This document shows, one piece after another, positions 5,646 through 8,086 of a DNA stretch of 8,086 nucleotides (position 1 is its first letter; every line of letters starts with the position of its first letter). The translations under genes were made by a program, and so were the position numbers. Source of the DNA: Treponema sp. Lineage in GTDB: Bacteria > Spirochaetota > Spirochaetia > Treponematales > Breznakiellaceae. Below the pieces are notes generated by a model, which was not told the DNA's origin, ran no database searches, and saw only the letters and a list, made by a program, of their open reading frames with translations. The stretch spans positions 1 through 8,086 of the forward strand of contig WRNF01000017.1 in NCBI GenBank assembly GCA_009776715.1. Reading direction: 5' to 3'.

Positions 5646-8086
5646 ATGCATATAGTAAAAAAAGCGATGGGTGAAATATTGATTGCCGCTCTTATTCTGA
5701 TTTTACTGGCAGGGTGTGCAGTATCTTCAGATAAACAAGCGTTTTTATCCATGGAAAATATCACGTTCAGGGATATCCCTGGTATAACGGATGAAGAAAT
5801 TAAAGCTATTGAAGAATTGCAGCAACAGGGGAGCTCTTTTATTTACGGTGTTAGTTCCAGCACAGAAGCATTTGTCAGGGAAGACGGAGGAATCGGCGGG
5901 TTCAGCACCCTGTTTGGTGAATGGCTAAGCGGATTGTTTAATATCCCGTTCCGCATTGAACTTTACGAGTGGAATGAATTGATTGAAAAACTAAACAGCG
6001 GCGATGTGGATTTTACAGGAGAAATTACCCCTACAGATGAGCGCCAAAAAATTTATTACATGAGCGACCCAATAGCCGAGCGCATGGTAAGCATTATGCG
6101 GATTAAAGACAGCGAGAATCTGGCAAATATCGCTTTAACGCGTCCTTTGCGCTTTGCGTTTTTTGAAAGCACTGTTACCGTTGCGCAAGTCTCCGCCTTC
6201 TTTGAAGACAGCAGCCATGAAATCATTTTTGTTAATGATTTTGAAACAGCGTACCGTATGCTAAAGGCCGGGGAAGTTGACGCTTTTATTTCAGAGAACG
6301 CTGTAGAGGCGGCTTTTGACATTTACGGCGGCGTAGTTGTAGAAAGCTTTCTTCCGTTGGTTTTTAGCCCGGTTTCTCTGGCAGCGAAAAAACCTGCCCT
6401 TGCGCCGGTAATCTCTGTTGTAACAAAAGCAATAAGATACGGGGCATTACCCCATTTGGCTCATCTATATACACTTGGCTATAATGAATATTTAGCGCAT
6501 AAATTTTATTCACACCTTAATGCAGAAGAACGCCAGTATATAAAAAACCATAATGTTGTGAAAATGGGGGCGCAGTCATATAATTACCCAATAGACTTTT
6601 ATAACGCATATGAACAGGAGTGGCAGGGAATTATTTTTGATGTATTAAAAGAAGTGTCGGTATTAACAGGCCTGTTATTTGAGGTGTCTACCGGAATACA
6701 TACAGGATGGTCAGATTTACTTGAGATTCTGGAACATGGGGATGTTTCTTTTGTGCCTCAGCTTAGCCGTACACCGGACAGGGAAAACCGGTACTTATGG
6801 CCGGAAACTGTTATGATGAAAGAGCATTATTTATTAATTTCCAGGTCCGATTTTCCAAAATTAAAAGTTAATGATATTTTAAGCATTCGGGTGGGGCTGG
6901 TAAAAGATTATGCGCATACCGCTATGTTTCATTTATGGTTTCCCGATCATGCTAACGTGAAAGAATATGAAGACTTTGAATCCACATTGGCCGCTTTGGA
7001 GAACGGCGATGTTGATGTAATGATGGGAAGCATGATACAACTGCTTTCTTTAATAAATTATGAGGAGCGGCCCGGATATAAAGCCAACCTTGTATTTGAT
7101 TATACTTATGATATAATCCCCGGTTTTAATAAAGACGAAGCAGTCCTGCTTTCTGTTATGGACAAGGCCTTTTCTATGATAGACATTAATGGAATTTACG
7201 ACCATTGGATGCGCAAAACATACGATTACCGGGCTAAACTGCTGCAGGCGCAGCGTCCCTGGCTGATTGGCGCAATTGCCTTGTCTTTAATTATACTTAC
7301 TCTTATAACCGTTTTTTTCATAAGAAGCCGCAAAATTGGAAGAAGGCTGGAAAAACTGGTTAAACAACGGACAAGCGAATTGCAGCAACGAAGCAGCGAA
7401 CTGGAACTGCAAACTTCCACACTGCGGACGATGGTAGATTCAATTCCAGATATAATATTCTGCATGGATGCCGATTTAAAATTTACACTGTGCAACCAAT
7501 TTTTATTAAATTATTTCGGTATCACAAAGGATAATGTTCTAGCTGATAAAAGTTTAGAGAGAACAGTAATGGCTGGAGAGACGGCAGATAATGCTATTAA
7601 TATAAACAGAAAAGTAATTAACGAGCGGCAGAAAATTGCTTATGAAGAATGGCTGCAAGCTGCTGACGGCACAAAACGCCTTTTTGAAACAATAAAAGCC
7701 CCGCTTATTATTGACGGCGATGCGGCCGGAGTTGTCGGCATTGCGCATGATATTACCGAGCATAAAACGATGGAAGAAGAAGCCCTTTTAGCATCACGGT
7801 CAAAATCTGCTTTTCTTGCCAACATGAGCCATGAAATGCGCACCCCCATGAATGTGATTGTGGGGCTTACCAATTTAATGCTAGAGGATGATGATCCTGC
7901 TGTTAATTTGAAGGAAAATCTAAAAAAAATTAATGTTGCAGGGAATACCCTTTTAGGGCTTATAAACGATGTCCTTGACATTTCAAAAATAGAAGCCGGA
8001 AAACTTGAATTAACGCCTGTGGAATACGAGGTACCAAGTTTATTGAACGATATAATTACACTTAACTTTATCCGAATAGAAGAAAA
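5646..8086 (+). CDS. Sensor histidine kinase with lipoprotein signal and tandem SBP_bac_3 domains (BvgS/EvgS-like), C-terminus off the right edge
   Basis: The frame is open for 813 codons to the window end. A signal segment at ~10-23 ends in LLAGC, a lipobox with Cys24. Two periplasmic SBP_bac_3 (venus-flytrap) modules follow, at ~64-290 and ~300-525. The duplication shows in matching lobe motifs: LNSGDVDF (116-123) versus LEHGDVSF (362-369), and LKAGEVDAF (206-214) versus LENGDVDVM (451-459). Each module keeps an Arg (133, 379) where amino-acid binders have the carboxylate-binding Arg. One TM helix spans 537-559, a short charged coiled linker 563-590, and a PAS domain ~591-705 ending in GIAHDITEHK. 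HisKA starts at ~715 with FLANMSHEMRTPMN (723-736), phospho-acceptor His729, and LINDVLDISKIEAGKLEL (772-789). The ATPase domain and any receiver or Hpt domains lie beyond the edge; BvgS relatives are hybrid kinases. A small ligand, or the neighbouring binding protein, may be sensed. The domain call is strong and the signal is unknown. Confidence 0.93.
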   Translation, partial: MHIVKKAMGEILIAALILILLAGCAVSSDKQAFLSMENITFRDIPGITDEEIKAIEELQQQGSSFIYGVSSSTEAFVREDGGIGGFSTLFGEWLSGLFNIPFRIELYEWNELIEKLNSGDVDFTGEITPTDERQKIYYMSDPIAERMVSIMRIKDSENLANIALTRPLRFAFFESTVTVAQVSAFFEDSSHEIIFVNDFETAYRMLKAGEVDAFISENAVEAAFDIYGGVVVESFLPLVFSPVSLAAKKPALAPVISVVTKAIRYGALPHLAHLYTLGYNEYLAHKFYSHLNAEERQYIKNHNVVKMGAQSYNYPIDFYNAYEQEWQGIIFDVLKEVSVLTGLLFEVSTGIHTGWSDLLEILEHGDVSFVPQLSRTPDRENRYLWPETVMMKEHYLLISRSDFPKLKVNDILSIRVGLVKDYAHTAMFHLWFPDHANVKEYEDFESTLAALENGDVDVMMGSMIQLLSLINYEERPGYKANLVFDYTYDIIPGFNKDEAVLLSVMDKAFSMIDINGIYDHWMRKTYDYRAKLLQAQRPWLIGAIALSLIILTLITVFFIRSRKIGRRLEKLVKQRTSELQQRSSELELQTSTLRTMVDSIPDIIFCMDADLKFTLCNQFLLNYFGITKDNVLADKSLERTVMAGETADNAININRKVINERQKIAYEEWLQAADGTKRLFETIKAPLIIDGDAAGVVGIAHDITEHKTMEEEALLASRSKSAFLANMSHEMRTPMNVIVGLTNLMLEDDDPAVNLKENLKKINVAGNTLLGLINDVLDISKIEAGKLELTPVEYEVPSLLNDIITLNFIRIEE

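Noticed and set aside
5546..5764. 72-codon minus-strand frame across the intergenic gap and kinase start
   Set aside because: It runs through the TATAAT/Shine-Dalgarno region and the kinase signal peptide; no support on the minus strand.
6056..7981. Several minus-strand open frames opposite the kinase (6056-6322, 7226-7495, 7554-7763, 7640-7981)
   Set aside because: All are antisense to SBP_bac_3, PAS and HisKA motifs on the plus strand; the sequences are Ser/Leu-rich as expected for antisense shadows.
1..8086. tRNA, rRNA, CRISPR, IS or prophage structures
   Set aside because: No cloverleaf, regularly spaced direct repeats, transposase/integrase motifs or terminal inverted repeats were seen; thyA and folA alone are not evidence of a phage.

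Overview
The window (8,086 bp) carries six protein genes on two divergent units and no RNA gene, CRISPR array or insertion sequence that I can support. It is densely packed. The only non-coding stretches are about 65 bp between the divergent units and 92 bp before the last gene, so no gene-free stretch exceeds 300 bases. Base use is AT-rich, with GTG starts. The gene content (a lipobox-bearing sensor kinase with two binding-protein modules, and a membrane-anchored family 1 binding protein without a lipobox) would fit a spirochaete of the Treponema lineage. That assignment is inference from general style and is not proven by any marker here.

Leftward (minus) unit, 4213 to 1. In transcription order it holds: (a) a 773-residue membrane-anchored protein whose last ~140 residues form an LRAT-type, permuted NlpC/P60-like thiol acyltransferase/hydrolase domain, preceded by ~600 residues of Asn/Ile/Tyr-rich sequence I do not recognise; (b) thymidylate synthase thyA; (c) dihydrofolate reductase folA; (d) a nucleotide-sugar-type nucleotidyltransferase cut by the left edge. 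The gaps are 2, 18 and 9 bp, so this is almost certainly one operon. thyA and folA form a functional pair: ThyA makes dTMP and converts methylene-THF to DHF, and FolA reduces the DHF back to THF. The LRAT gene in front is an unexpected partner.

Rightward (plus) unit, 4279 to 8086. It begins with a family 1 (sugar-type) extracellular solute-binding protein held by an N-terminal membrane anchor. A 92-bp gap follows, with a perfect TATAAT and a four-tract G-rich motif on the opposite strand. Then comes a large sensor histidine kinase with a lipoprotein signal, two tandem SBP_bac_3 modules, one TM helix, a PAS domain and a HisKA domain with phospho-acceptor H729. It runs off the right edge before its ATPase domain. 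No ABC permease or ATPase is visible, so the binding protein may serve sensing rather than, or as well as, transport.

The divergent intergenic region is the most information-dense spot. A perfect 10-bp inverted repeat (4231-4240 / 4250-4259) lies across candidate promoters for both directions and across the first in-frame ATG of the LRAT gene. A GGAGG placed just before an in-frame GTG, 27 bp further in, argues that the real LRAT-gene start is that GTG. This would leave the inverted repeat as an operator or leader element.
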